A stretch of DNA of 64,000 bases from Myxococcus xanthus (GTDB lineage: Bacteria > Myxococcota > Myxococcia > Myxococcales > Myxococcaceae), in NCBI RefSeq assembly GCF_006402735.1, contig NZ_CP017174.1:8970001-9034000 (forward strand), given 5' to 3'. The position numbers and the translations under genes are program-made. How positions within the stretch are numbered: position 1 is the stretch's first letter; the number at the start of each line of letters is the position of its first letter. The notes beneath the pieces were generated by a model. That model was not told the origin of the DNA. It ran no database searches and saw only the letters and a program-made list of their open reading frames with translations. This document shows, piece by piece, positions 53,794-63,696 of the stretch.

Positions 53794-55014
53794 ATGGTGA
53801 AGGCCGTGTCACACAAGTGGGAGTTCAAGGCGCGCTTTCGCCGTCACGCCTTTGGCTGGAAGTCGCAGCCGGCCATCACCCGAATCAAGCAGGCGGTGAC
53901 GGAAATCAAGCAGGCCGCCAAGAAGTCCCCCGTGCTCGCGGCGGAAGGCGCGGTCCTCTTCATCGAGCGCGTGTCCCCCGCGCTGGCGCACGTCGATGGC
54001 TCATCGGGTGCCATTGGCGCGGCCGTCAACCATGCCATCGACGCGCTCGTGCCCCTCATCGCGAGCGCGCCCGTGGATGCGGTGACCCGCGACGCGTGGC
54101 TGGAGCGGCTCTGGGAGGCCTACCAGGCCGACGACATCCCCTACATCGAATCGCTCGGCAACCACTGGGGCGCGCTGTGCGCGGCGCCAGACGTCGCCTC
54201 GGCCTGGGCCGACAACCTCATCGGCACGGTGCGGCTGTCCTGGTCGCCTTCGCCCGACCTGCGCGGCTTCTTCAAGGGCACCACGAATTGTCTGAGCGCG
54301 CTCGTCGCCGCCGGGCGCTACGACGAGGTGCTCGCGCTGCTGGAGCTGGCGCCGTACAAGATGTGGCATGACCGCCAGTACGGAGTGAAGGCGCTCGCGG
54401 CGCAGGGCCGGACGGAGGAGGCCCTCCGCTACGCCGAGGCGGAGCGCGGGCTGAACGACGCCCCCTTCGCCGTGGCGCGCGCTTGCGAGGCCCTGCTGCT
54501 CGCCGCGGGGCGCGCCGAAGAGGCGTACCAGCGCTATGGCCTCCTCGCGAACCAAGGAGGCACCTACCTGGCGACCTTTCGCGCCGTCGCCAAAAAGTAT
54601 CCTCACAAGGCCGCGGGCGAGGTGCTCGCGGACCTCGTGAGCAGCACACCGGGGGACGAGGGCAAGTGGTTCGCGGCCGCCAAGGACGCGGGCCTCTACG
54701 ACGAGGCGCTCGGCCTCGCGCGCCAGACGCCTTGCGACCCGAAGACGCTGACGCGCGCGGCCCACGCCTTCGCGAAGACGCAGCCCACCTTCGCCCTGGA
54801 AGCGGGCCTGCTCGCGCTCCATTGGCTCGTGCAGGGCTATGGCTACGAGGTCACGCGTCTCGATGTGTACGACGCGTACCAGGCGACGCTCGCGGCGGCG
54901 GAGCGGCTGGGCGACACCGCTGGCGCGAGTGCCCGCATCCGGGCACTGCTCGCGGCGGGAGGACCGGGGCAGGACTTCGTGGCGAAGGCGCTCGCCAGGG
55001 AGCTGGCTTCGTAG
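53794..55014 (+). CDS. large protein of unknown function, first of a pair
   Basis: 406 residues from the ATG at 53794; GTG 53791, seven bases after AGGAGG, is an equally good start. The N-terminus is basic (SHKWEFKARFRRHAFGWKSQ). The middle and C-terminal parts are helical with TPR-like periodicity (EEALRYAEAERGLNDAPFAVARACEALLLAAGRAEEAYQRYG). No signal peptide, membrane helix or catalytic motif. Family not recognised. The next gene follows after 14 bp on the same strand, indicating an operon of two. Confidence 0.75.
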   Translation: MVKAVSHKWEFKARFRRHAFGWKSQPAITRIKQAVTEIKQAAKKSPVLAAEGAVLFIERVSPALAHVDGSSGAIGAAVNHAIDALVPLIASAPVDAVTRDAWLERLWEAYQADDIPYIESLGNHWGALCAAPDVASAWADNLIGTVRLSWSPSPDLRGFFKGTTNCLSALVAAGRYDEVLALLELAPYKMWHDRQYGVKALAAQGRTEEALRYAEAERGLNDAPFAVARACEALLLAAGRAEEAYQRYGLLANQGGTYLATFRAVAKKYPHKAAGEVLADLVSSTPGDEGKWFAAAKDAGLYDEALGLARQTPCDPKTLTRAAHAFAKTQPTFALEAGLLALHWLVQGYGYEVTRLDVYDAYQATLAAAERLGDTAGASARIRALLAAGGPGQDFVAKALARELAS

Positions 55015-55028
55015 AGGCCCTGGACACC

Positions 55029-56642
55029 ATGCAACGACGCCCCCGATACCGAGGACGTGCCGTGCGCGGGGAGCGCGCCTCGACGCTCGTGGAGGCCCTG
55101 GCCGCGCTCTCCACGGAGGAGCTGCGGACCTTCGTGAGCGATGCGCTCGACCGACTCGATGAGGGGCCCCGCGCGGACCTCGAAGACCTGCTGCTCCAGC
55201 GTGCTGCCCGGAGCGCCTCTGGATGGAAGCCAGCGGCGCCACCTTCAACCTTCGTCGAGGAGGCCACGGCGTTCGTGGCCGCCGCGCGCCGCGCTGGAAA
55301 GGCGGAGCCCTCCGCCGCCGACCATCACCTCCGGCAAGCGCTCACGGCCTCACTCGCGGGTGACTACCACGCTGCCCGCGTGGTGTTCGCGGCGCTGCTC
55401 GAACCCATTCGCAACGGAGACATTTATCTCGGGCAGGATGAGCTGGCCGATGAGGTGCTCTCCGCGAATCTCCACGAATGCAATCGTCAGTTCGTGACCG
55501 CCGTGTACGTGACGACTCCGCTCGCTGAACGTGCCGACGCGGTGCTTCAGGCGCTCGACGCGGCCCAAGGGCTCTCCTTCGTGGATGACCCACTCGACGA
55601 AGTCGCGGCCTCGCTGGGCGGAAACCCTCCGGAGCTCGCCGACTTTCTTCCCCTCTGGATCGCGCGCCTCGAGCGCGACGCCAGACCTGGCAGGGAATGG
55701 GAGTCCCCTCGCGAGCGCTGGCTGCGCGCGGCGGTTGTCCGGCGAGAGGGGCCCTCGGGCCTGGCGCGTCTGGCCCGGGCGACGCGACAGCCCTCGATGG
55801 CACACGCCTGGTGCGACGCGCTCGTCGCCGCTGGCGACTGGGCACAGGCGCTGCGCGCCTTCGAGGAATGCGCCGCGCTCGTCCGAGACAGCGCATCCCG
55901 TGGCGACTTCCTGGATGGAGCCGCGCTGTGCGCGCAGCGGCTCGGCACGACGGACCTCATCGACAAGCTGGAGGCGGCCTGGCTCGGCGCACCGTCGCTC
56001 CCGCGGCTCTTGCGCTGGCTGGTCTCCGGTGCCGCCTCGGCGGCGACCATTCGCGACCTAGCGGCGAGGGCGCTCGGGAAGCCGACGACGAAAGTACCCA
56101 GCCTCATCGGACTGCTCCACCTGCTCACCGGTGAACTGAACGACGCCGCGAGGCTTCTCTCTGAGGCGCCAGGGCTGGGCTGGTCACAGGACGAGCATCC
56201 CGGTCACGTGCTCTTTCCCGCGTTCGCCTGGTTGCTCGGAGACGCGCGTCCCGGCTCGGCCCATGAAGCGCTGTCGTCGGTGCTACCTGTCCCCACGCCG
56301 TCCCCCCCAGAGCTCCCCACCCCGACGCTGCGCGACCTGCTTCAGCGCGCAGGGGTCATGAGCGGATGCTCGGAAGCGGACCGCCGGACGCTGCTCGAGG
56401 CGATGAAGGCCGCCGCCACGCGAAGGACCGAAGACATCCTCCGTGAGAAGCGGCACGGTCATTATCGCCAGGCGGCGATACTCGTGGCGTGCTGCGTGGA
56501 ACTCGAGGCCGACCCCGTGACGACAGCCGCGCTGCCCGCGTGGGCCGAAGCCCTGCGCACGCGCACCTCACGGTTTCCGGCATTCCAGAGAGAACTGAAC
56601 GAAGGGTTCGGCAAGGCCCTACGGCTACCGTCCACGAACTGA
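55029..56642 (+). CDS. large protein of unknown function, second of a pair
   Basis: 537 residues from the ATG at 55029. The basic N-terminus is followed by LVEALAALSTEELRTFVSDALDRLDEGPRADLEDLLLQRA, a helical start, then helical segments with repeats of about 35-40 residues (ARATRQPSMAHAWCDALVAAGDWAQALRAFEECAAL). No catalytic motif or membrane segment. Like its neighbour it looks like a cytoplasmic helical-repeat scaffold. The pair lies between the immunity remnant and the old end of the CRISPR array. A defence role is possible but only by position. Confidence 0.72.
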   Translation: MQRRPRYRGRAVRGERASTLVEALAALSTEELRTFVSDALDRLDEGPRADLEDLLLQRAARSASGWKPAAPPSTFVEEATAFVAAARRAGKAEPSAADHHLRQALTASLAGDYHAARVVFAALLEPIRNGDIYLGQDELADEVLSANLHECNRQFVTAVYVTTPLAERADAVLQALDAAQGLSFVDDPLDEVAASLGGNPPELADFLPLWIARLERDARPGREWESPRERWLRAAVVRREGPSGLARLARATRQPSMAHAWCDALVAAGDWAQALRAFEECAALVRDSASRGDFLDGAALCAQRLGTTDLIDKLEAAWLGAPSLPRLLRWLVSGAASAATIRDLAARALGKPTTKVPSLIGLLHLLTGELNDAARLLSEAPGLGWSQDEHPGHVLFPAFAWLLGDARPGSAHEALSSVLPVPTPSPPELPTPTLRDLLQRAGVMSGCSEADRRTLLEAMKAAATRRTEDILREKRHGHYRQAAILVACCVELEADPVTTAALPAWAEALRTRTSRFPAFQRELNEGFGKALRLPSTN

Positions 56643-56812
56643 AGCATTGAAGGGGGCCACCTGGGGTCAGGGCCGCTGCTAACGGCGTCCACAAGGCGAC
56701 AAGCGGGGGCGCGGGCAATAGGCGTCCGGTCAACGACTCTTTCAGACGCTGGGATGTGCCCAGGGCGCCCCCATCACGACCACTTCACAGAGTCCCTGAC
56801 GTTCTCGCAAAA

Positions 56813-59800
56813 TTACTCAACGCCTTTCGGCATCACGGCGAGCGGGACCGCGCATCATCGGCGACGCCAAGGTGGACGGACTGTGCTCAACGCCTTTCGG
56901 CATCACGGCGAGCGGGACATGCGCGCCGTCGCCGCCTTGCCCAACTCCTCCATCTCGGGTGCTCAACGCCTTTCGGCATCACGGTGAGCGGGACCTCATC
57001 GCGCCACCATCAACGCCACGACAGGGTAGTGCTCAACGCCTTTCGGCATCACGGCGAGCGGAACCAGCACCACCGTGGCCTCGAAGAAGCCCTTGGTGAA
57101 GTGCTCAACGCCTTTCGGCATCACGGCGAGCGGGACCTCTGCCAGCGCCTGGAGCAGGCGAACAGCGGCAAGTGCTCAAAGCCTTTCGGCATCACGGCGA
57201 GCGGGACGTAGCAGTCCTCCCAGTTGGTGACGAGCTTGTCATAGTGCTCAACGCCTTTCGGCATCACGGTGAGCGGGACTGAAGAAGGGCCAGCGCATCA
57301 CCGAACATCAGGCCGATGTGTGCTCAACGCCTTTCGGCATCACGGCGAGCGGGACGATGACCCAGGCTGCTCTCGCAGACATCGCCCGTGGTGTGTGCTC
57401 AACGCCATTCGGCATCACGGCGAGCGGGACGTCGGTGTGCTGGCGCTGTATCACGGCGGCACCCTGAACTTGTGCTCAACGCCTTTCGGCATCACGGCGA
57501 GCGGGACGATGGACTCCACGAGTCCGGCCGGCGCGTTGAAGGGGTGCTCAACGCCTTTCGGCATCACGGCGAGCGGGACGGGGCCATGTTGGCGCCACTG
57601 CGGCTGCAGCAGGGGTGCTCAACGCCTTTCGGCATCACGGCGAGCGGGACGGGCACTGGCTTGACGCGCTCGCGCTGGAGGTCCGGTGCTCAACGCCTTT
57701 CGGCATCACGGCGAGCGGGACAACGCGGAACCATCAGAATGCCGCAGGTGCCTGAGAAGTGCTCAACGCCTTTCGGCATCACGGCGAGTGGGACTGACCT
57801 CCAAGTGGTGTGCGGAAGCGTATGAACGGTGCTCAACGCCTTTCGGCATCACGGCGAGCGGGACAGATGCACTCAAGCCACATGAAGCGGCGTATGACTT
57901 GTGCTCAACGCCTTTCGGCATCACGGCGAGCGGGACAGATGCACTCAAGCCACATGAAGCGGCGTATGACTTGTGCTCAACGCCTTTCGGCATCACGGCG
58001 AGCGGGACCCAAGAGGTGACGCTGCGCCAGGGGCTCCTGGGGTGCTCAACGCCTTTCGGCATCACGGCGAGCGGGACGCGCGGCGTCGGCGTCGGCAAGT
58101 TCGCCGTCGAGCAGATGTGCTCAACGCCTTTCGGCATCACGGCGAGCGGGACGTGGCCTCCGGTGTCCCCTGATTCTCTTCGGCGTGCTCAACGCCTTTC
58201 GGCATCACGGCGAGCGGGACCCATCATCCGCAACAGCATTTCCCAAAGGAGCGAGCAGTGCTCAACGCCTTTCGGCATCACGGCGAGCGGGACCCCCTGG
58301 ATGCCCGCCCCGAGGTACGGCAGGAAGTGCTCAACGCCTTTCGGCATCACGGCGAGCGGGACCCGCAAGGTGCCCCAGCGCCTGCGCAAGCTGCTCGTCA
58401 AGTGCTCAACGCCTTTCGGCATCACGGCGAGCGGGACCCCGAGCTGTACCTGCGGGACCGCGAAGGGGCCACGTGCTCAACGCCTTTCGGCATCACGGCG
58501 AGCGGGACAGGTGGTGCAGGGCGACCAACGCGGCTGGAAGTGGGTGTGCTCAACGCCTTTCGGCATCACGGCGAGCGGGACGGAAAGCTGCTGCCCACTA
58601 CCCCGATGCTCAACTGTGCTCAACGCCTTTCGGCATCACGGCGAGCGGGACCTTGAAGATGTTCAGGATGGGCACGTCAACGAGGAGTGCTCAACGCCTT
58701 TCGGCATCACGGCGAGCGGGACAGGCGGATTCACTCGCCGCTGGACGCGCGCAGACAGTGCTCAACGCCTTTCGGCATCACGGCGAGCGGGACACGTCAC
58801 GCACTGACACACTTCCGAATGCGGGTGCTCGTGCTCAACGCCTTTCGGCATCACGGCGAGCGGGACGGCCCGCGCCTTTCATCGAGAAGGCCATGGCTGG
58901 GAGTGCTCAACGCCTTTCGGCATCACGGCGAGCGGGACACGTCCTGCATGCCGTCCTGAAGCACTGGGGCGCCGTGCTCAACGCCTTTCGGCATCACGGC
59001 GAGCGGGACAGGGCGCGGCGTTGCTGTCGTACCGCGCGCTCGTGTGCTCAACGCCTTTCGGCATCACGGCGAGCGGGACTCTCGCCCGTCTTCCCCTCGG
59101 CCAGGGACTCCAGGTGCTCAACGCCTTTCGGCATCACGGCGAGCGGGACCCCCTACGCGCTCTTGATGGAGGCGCTGGACATCAAGTGCTCAACGCCTTT
59201 CGGCATCACGGCGAGCGGGACGAAGCACATCCGCCGCGCCGCCGAAGAGGTTCGAGACGTGCTCAACGCCTTTCGGCATCACGGCGAGCGGGACGATGCT
59301 CCCTGCGCTACGTGAGCGCCGGCCCCGAGGTGCTCAACGCCTTTCGGCATCACGGCGAGCGGGACCTTGACCCGGAGGGTGTTGAATTCGGAGTGCTAGA
59401 GTGCTCAACGCCTTTCGGCATCACGGCGAGCGGGACCTGGTGGCTCAGGTGCGGGCTGAGGTGGCTGGGAGTGCTCAACGCCTTTCGGCATCACGGCGAG
59501 CGGGACTCCTGTGCGTTGCGTTGCTGTTCAGCTAGTCGCGGGGTGCTCAACGCCTTTCGGCATCACGGCGAGCGGGACAACCTCCCGGAGGTTGCGTCCG
59601 CCCGCGAGCGCATGTGCTCAACGCCTTTCGGCATCACGGCGAGCGGGACGCCTGGACGCGCGCGGTGTCATACATCCACCGTGTGCTCAACGCCTTTCGG
59701 CATCACGGCGAGCGGGACGGTCGTAGACTTGGCCGATTGAACAGTCCTGTCCCGTGCTCAACGCCTTTCGGCATCACGGCGAGCGGGACCTGGCACCTCT

Positions 59801-59861
59801 GCCGCTGCGCGGTGGACCTGCGAAAGTGCTCAACGCCTTTCGGCATCACGGCGAGCGGGAC
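56813..59861 (-). CRISPR. CRISPR array: 43 repeats of 36 bp, 42 spacers of 32-41 nt
   Basis: Plus-strand repeat begins GTGCTCAACGCCTTTCGGC and ends ATCACGGCGAGCGGGAC; the repeat RNA is probably the complement, beginning GTCCCGCTCGCC. Repeats start every 69-77 bp from 56813 to 59826. Variants are confined to the left end: first repeat (TTA for GTG at its start), third and seventh (GTGAG), fourth (GGAAC), sixth (CAAAG), ninth (GCCATT) and fourteenth (GAGTGGG). Repeats 15-43 are identical by eye. The old, trailer end is therefore at 56.8 kb and the leader at 59.9 kb, next to cas2. Spacers 15 and 16 are identical. Confidence 0.98.
57865..57972. repeat. tandem duplication of one spacer-repeat unit
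   Basis: Spacers 57865-57900 and 57937-57972 are the same 36 bases, beginning AGATGCACTCAAGCC and ending GCGTATGACTT, on either side of a consensus repeat. Confidence 0.97.
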
Positions 59862-60111
59862 AGCCCGCCTGAATTTCCCAGCAATTCCGGCACCTTACAA
59901 GCCCCCTTTCAAGCATCTCCCCCTCCTTCCCCCAGGTTGGCTGTCCCAGGCCCTACCCAGAATCGCCAACTCCATGAAACCACTCGGCTTTTCATCGATC
60001 ATGCACCTATTCACCTGTCAAAGAGCCCCAACCCCATGAAACCACAAAGAAATCCGCCGTTTTCGCCGTCGCGGGCCTCCGCCACGGCGAGGTGCTTGAT
60101 TGTCGCCTACT
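59862..60111 (-). promoter_or_regulatory. CRISPR leader
   Basis: A 250-bp non-coding stretch lies between the least degenerate end of the array and the cas2 stop, richer in A/T than the flanks. On the minus strand it runs from cas2 into the first repeat, the expected place for the array promoter and for spacer insertion signals. It contains a near-perfect 18-bp direct repeat (listed separately). No open frame with coding bias. Confidence 0.75.
59966..60045. repeat. 18-bp direct repeat in the leader, 62 bp apart
   Basis: CCAACTCCATGAAACCAC (59966-59983) and CCAACCCCATGAAACCAC (60028-60045) differ at one base. The 62-bp spacing is close to six helical turns, so the two copies face the same side of the DNA. 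Confidence 0.85.
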
Positions 60112-60405
60112 TCACAGCACCTTGAACGGTGCGGGCTCCTCCGGCCAGTCCTCCTTCGCGTTGATGGTGCGCACGCGCTCCACGCACCCGCCGCACAGCC
60201 CAATCACCAACAACGTATCCACGGCATCCATCCGCCGCGACAACTCCCAGCGCAGCTTCTCCCGGTCCCGGTCCGTCAGCGAGCAGCGGAACACGGAGAG
60301 CTGCAACCACTCCCCATAGCCCTTGAGCAGGGCATGCACCTTCCGCCACCGCCGCGGGTCACGGATGTCATAGGTAATCAAATACCAACGCCTCGGCTCG
60401 GCCAT
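60112..60405 (-). CDS. cas2: Cas2
   Basis: 97 residues, normal length. The ferredoxin-like start [25 protein letters not shown] holds the conserved Asp (YD), followed by [13 protein letters not shown]. Cas2 forms the adaptation complex with Cas1 that integrates new spacers at the leader. The gene begins three bases after the Cas4-Cas1 stop, with AGGTGA as ribosome site inside the end of that gene. It is the last gene before the leader. Confidence 0.97.
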   Translation of the reverse strand: MAEPRRWYLITYDIRDPRRWRKVHALLKGYGEWLQLSVFRCSLTDRDREKLRWELSRRMDAVDTLLVIGLCGGCVERVRTINAKEDWPEEPAPFKVL

Positions 60406-60408
60406 GGC

Positions 60409-62070
60409 TCACCTCAAGCGGAACGTCGCGAACAGTCCCGGCTTGCCGGTCCACTCCTTCTCCAGCAGCCGCACCTCCAGCTCCACCAGCCGCGCGTAGC
60501 TGAGCGAGTACCCCAGCACGTTGTGCTTCCACGTCTCCCGCTTGCGCCGCTCGTACAGCTCGATGGCCTTCGCCCGCCCCGCCTTCCTGAGCCAGACATG
60601 CTCGGACGTCACCTCGAAGTCCGCGTCCGCGTCCCACGCCCGCCGGTTCACCGAGGCCACCAGCGGCATGTCCGCCAGCGGCACCCGGAACAGCTCCATC
60701 ACATCCAGCCCCAGCGGCCCCGCCGTGCCCCGGGGCTGGTGGTAGAAGCCAAACGCCACGTCCAGCCCCACCGCCCGGATGGCCGCCTCCACCTCCCGGT
60801 GGACCAGTCCATACAGGAAGCCGAGCACCGCGTTGAACCGGTCCCTCGGAGGCCGCCGGTTGCGCCCGTCGAAGCGCAGCCGCGCGTCCACGTCCTCGCC
60901 TTGAAGGTACGGCAGCGCTCCGAAGTACCGCGCCGCGCCCGTGCCCTCCAGCCCCAGGAGCACCTCCAGCGATGGCGCCTCCGCGCATTTCGGCAGCAGC
61001 GCCCGGAGGTCCCGCACCGCCGAGGCCAGCACCTGACGCGACTCCGAATCACCACGCGAGGCGCGAAGCAGGAAGCGGAGCTGCCCCTCCAGCTTCGCCG
61101 CCACCAGGCGGCGGGCCAGCCCCAGGCACACGTCCTGCTGCCGGAGCGCCTCGAACTGCCGCAGCCGCCGGTGGACGTTGCCTCCCCCTCCGCCCAATCC
61201 CCCCAGATAGCGCCCCCCGGACGTGAACCAGTGCACGCCGATGTCGTTCTCCACGCAGTACGCCAGCGCCTGCGCGCTCACCTGCACCGCCCCATGCGCG
61301 ATGAGCGCCGACACCATGCGCCCTGGCTGCCTCGACGGCGCGCCCTCCCCTTCCGGTGGCGTCACCACCAACTCCTCCGCCGCGCGCCCCACCCGCGTCC
61401 CAGGCGTCGCGACGTGCAGCACCTGCCGCACGTCATCCTCCGGGAAGAGCCGGGGCCGCTCCTCCCCCGCCACCTGCCGCTCCTCCTCCGGCAGGCACAC
61501 GGGCGCCAGCGAGCACTTCGCGCACTTGCGCTCCTCCTGTGTCACGGGCGGCCGCTCCCGCGACGCGCGCAGCAGCCGGGCCCGCGCCACGGCCGCCGCC
61601 ACGGCGCCCCGCAGCGCCGTGTCCAACGGGAAACGCACCGTCGTGTCCGTCTGGTGGTAGCGGACCCGGCACTCCACGGGCGCCCCCGGGAAGCGCTCCT
61701 CCACCAGGAGCGCGTAGGCCCCCGCCTGGAGCCGGTCGCTCGGCCACGCCTCCGGCGCGTCCTGTCCAGGCGCGTGGCGTCCGCGCTTGTGCTCGTAGAC
61801 GACCAGCGTCCCCTCCCGCGTCCTCACCGCGTCCACCCGGCCGTGCAGCCCCAGGGCCTCGCTCGCCAGCTCCAGCTCGACGCGCTCGCCCTCCTCCTGG
61901 AGCTGGACGTGCAACCGCCGTCCCGCGAACACGGCGGCGTCCGCCACGCGCAACTCCTCCACTTCCTCCAGGTAGAAGAGCCGCTCGCAGTACGCCAGCG
62001 CGTGCAGCGCGTGCGTGCGGATGGACGGCTCGCCGACGACAGGCTTCGAACTCGTGGATGATGCGTTCAT
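60409..62070 (-). CDS. cas4-cas1: Cas4-Cas1 fusion protein
   Basis: 553 residues from the ATG at 62070; a TTG at 62115, directly after the cas5 stop, would add 15 residues. The N-terminal Cas4 part (about 15-205) has a Cys in ALAYCERLFYLEE, nuclease residues in GRVDAV and VVYEHKRG, and the cluster Cys set CAKCSLAPVC. The Cas1 part (about 225-553) has LIAHGAVQVSAQALAYC and the metal-binding residues in LEGTGAARYF, FYHQPRG and GLDVMELFR. Both domains look active. The fusion lets one protein trim prespacers to the right PAM end and integrate them. This fusion is typical of MYXAN (dev) and type I-G systems. Confidence 0.96.
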   Translation of the reverse strand: MNASSTSSKPVVGEPSIRTHALHALAYCERLFYLEEVEELRVADAAVFAGRRLHVQLQEEGERVELELASEALGLHGRVDAVRTREGTLVVYEHKRGRHAPGQDAPEAWPSDRLQAGAYALLVEERFPGAPVECRVRYHQTDTTVRFPLDTALRGAVAAAVARARLLRASRERPPVTQEERKCAKCSLAPVCLPEEERQVAGEERPRLFPEDDVRQVLHVATPGTRVGRAAEELVVTPPEGEGAPSRQPGRMVSALIAHGAVQVSAQALAYCVENDIGVHWFTSGGRYLGGLGGGGGNVHRRLRQFEALRQQDVCLGLARRLVAAKLEGQLRFLLRASRGDSESRQVLASAVRDLRALLPKCAEAPSLEVLLGLEGTGAARYFGALPYLQGEDVDARLRFDGRNRRPPRDRFNAVLGFLYGLVHREVEAAIRAVGLDVAFGFYHQPRGTAGPLGLDVMELFRVPLADMPLVASVNRRAWDADADFEVTSEHVWLRKAGRAKAIELYERRKRETWKHNVLGYSLSYARLVELEVRLLEKEWTGKPGLFATFRLR

Positions 62071-62115
62071 GCCTTGGGGCCCCCCGCCCCGGTACCGCGT
62101 GACAACGACAGACAA

Positions 62116-62760
62116 CTATCCAGCGCCCTCCGCGAGCGGGATGCGCGGAAGCCGTTGGACCTCGGGCACGCCCGAGACGTCTTCGAGCAACCCCACCTCA
62201 TAGCGAGTGCCACGAGTGCCCACGTGGTCCACCCAGACCGGCAGGGTGAGGGCGCCGGTGGACGCGGTCAGGAAGGCCCGACAGCCCGCGGGCGGCCGCC
62301 CCTCCGGGAGCAGACGCGCGTCATTGATGAGGTGCGTGGACTCCCCGAGCGACCACGCCCCAGCCCGCGTCACGGAGCCGGGCTCACGCATCGCCCGGAC
62401 GACGCGGTCCTCCAGCGATTCACCCGAGTCCGGCTCCTCCCGGCTGTCGCACCAGACCACCAGCCGCGCGTCGATGACGAGCTGTTGCTGGTCCGGCGCG
62501 GCGTTCTCGTCATTCCCCTTCGCGACCTTCAGGTTCTTCGACCGCCAGAAGGTGCGAAGCACCGTGCTGATGACAGGTGCGTTCAACAACCCCGCCGTCA
62601 CGCGGCAGCCCCGGTGCCGCTCCCGGTCCTGCTCACCGACGAGCGATAGCAACGCGCCGTAGCACGTCGCGGGCGGCGGCAGGACCTCGGTCTCCACCAG
62701 CTCGCGCGCCCGGCCCTTGCGCCAGCACGCCACGGGCACGGACAGTTCGAGCGCGATCAC
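62116..62760 (-). CDS. cas5: Cas5, DevS/Cmx5-like
   Basis: 214 residues from GTG 62760, which overlaps the cas7 stop (GTGA, 62757-62760). The frame is open further upstream, but that part is antisense-like and overlaps cas7. The Cas5 N-terminus is clear: ALELSVPVACWRKGRARELVETEVLPPPATCYGALLSLVGE, followed by RVTAGLLNAPVISTVLRTFWR. It resembles DevS of M. xanthus (type I-MYXAN Cas5). It should cap the 5' end of crRNA in Cascade. Ends directly before the Cas4-Cas1 gene. Confidence 0.92.
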   Translation of the reverse strand: MIALELSVPVACWRKGRARELVETEVLPPPATCYGALLSLVGEQDRERHRGCRVTAGLLNAPVISTVLRTFWRSKNLKVAKGNDENAAPDQQQLVIDARLVVWCDSREEPDSGESLEDRVVRAMREPGSVTRAGAWSLGESTHLINDARLLPEGRPPAGCRAFLTASTGALTLPVWVDHVGTRGTRYEVGLLEDVSGVPEVQRLPRIPLAEGAG

Positions 62761-63665
62761 TTCTTCCTCACCTCCAGCCGCTTGCACGCCGCGCGGCAGG
62801 CGGCGACCACGCCCGCGTGGAGCTCCGCGCCCGAGAGCACCTCGCGCTCCTCCGCGCCCAGCTCCTCCACCACCTGCCCGCCCAACACCAACTCCTTCGC
62901 GGGGACGTCGCCGCTCTTCACCTTGCGCAGCAGCGCGGCGAGCTCCACGCCCCCCGCGCGGGAGGACGGCTCGAAGGCATACAGGATGCGCGGCGCGGCC
63001 TCCTGTGTGAGCCGGAAGACGACCGACTCCGGACTGAAGTCGAAGAGGAAGCGGCCGTGGTTGCCCGCGACGGGCCCCAGCGCGCAGAGCTGGTTCAGCG
63101 CCGTCACGGCCCGGGCCGGAACTCGCAGCGCCTCCGGCGTCAGCGCCACGCCGTACTGGTAGCGCGTCGCGTGCATCTCCGTCCCGTAGGGCACGGGGTT
63201 GCTGCCCTTCTTCTGCGCGGAGGGCGTGGCCCCGGGGCTCGCGGCGTTGAAGGTGACGTCCCCGGACCACGGCGTGAGGCTCACCGCCCGGGACACCTCC
63301 AGCACCGCGCGACGGACCTTGGCCGTGCCCTTCTCCTTCTCCTGCTTCGCCCCCTCCGCGGACATGAAGCCCAGCAGGTCATCATCGATATAGGTCTTCT
63401 CCTTCGACTTCCCCGACCAGGCGCTGAAGGCGGCGTCCTTCCACTCGTTGGCGCGTGACGCATCGTCATAGGTGCGGTTGCACGGCTCCTGCTCATTCAA
63501 GCGCCGCCGCAAGGCGAAGCGGATGGACTCGGCCGAGACGGTGGTGTGGACCTGTCCGTTCCACACCAGCTTCTGGAGGCTGGTGATGTTTCCCTCGGTG
63601 AGGCCCCGGTTGTTGGCGGCGGTTCCCAGCGGCGTGACGAAGGCGGCGAAGACGTGAAGGCTCAT
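62757..63665 (-). CDS. cas7: Cas7, DevR-like Cascade backbone
   Basis: 302 residues from the ATG at 63665, with CCGGAG seven bases upstream. The sequence has the DevR/Cst2 hallmarks: HVFAAFVTPLGTAANNRGLTEGN near the N-terminus, SAESIRFALRRRLNE, and the later ATRYQYGVALTPEAL and NHGRFLFDF. Cas7 subunits polymerise along the crRNA. In M. xanthus the orthologue devR is needed for sporulation and also represses the dev operon (established for M. xanthus; inferred here). Coupled to cas5 by overlap. Confidence 0.95.
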   Translation of the reverse strand: MSLHVFAAFVTPLGTAANNRGLTEGNITSLQKLVWNGQVHTTVSAESIRFALRRRLNEQEPCNRTYDDASRANEWKDAAFSAWSGKSKEKTYIDDDLLGFMSAEGAKQEKEKGTAKVRRAVLEVSRAVSLTPWSGDVTFNAASPGATPSAQKKGSNPVPYGTEMHATRYQYGVALTPEALRVPARAVTALNQLCALGPVAGNHGRFLFDFSPESVVFRLTQEAAPRILYAFEPSSRAGGVELAALLRKVKSGDVPAKELVLGGQVVEELGAEEREVLSGAELHAGVVAACRAACKRLEVRKK

Positions 63666-63696
63666 GAATGGACTCCGGGAAAGTGTGTGGAGCTGC

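Noticed and set aside
57388-60039. Several open frames of 130-376 residues running through the array
   Set aside because: They are translations of the CRISPR repeats; repeat plus spacer is often a multiple of three, which keeps frames open.
62761-63270. 5' extension of the cas5 frame to 384 residues
   Set aside because: The extension overlaps cas7 and has Arg/Gly/Ala shadow composition; Cas5 similarity starts at the GTG at 62760.
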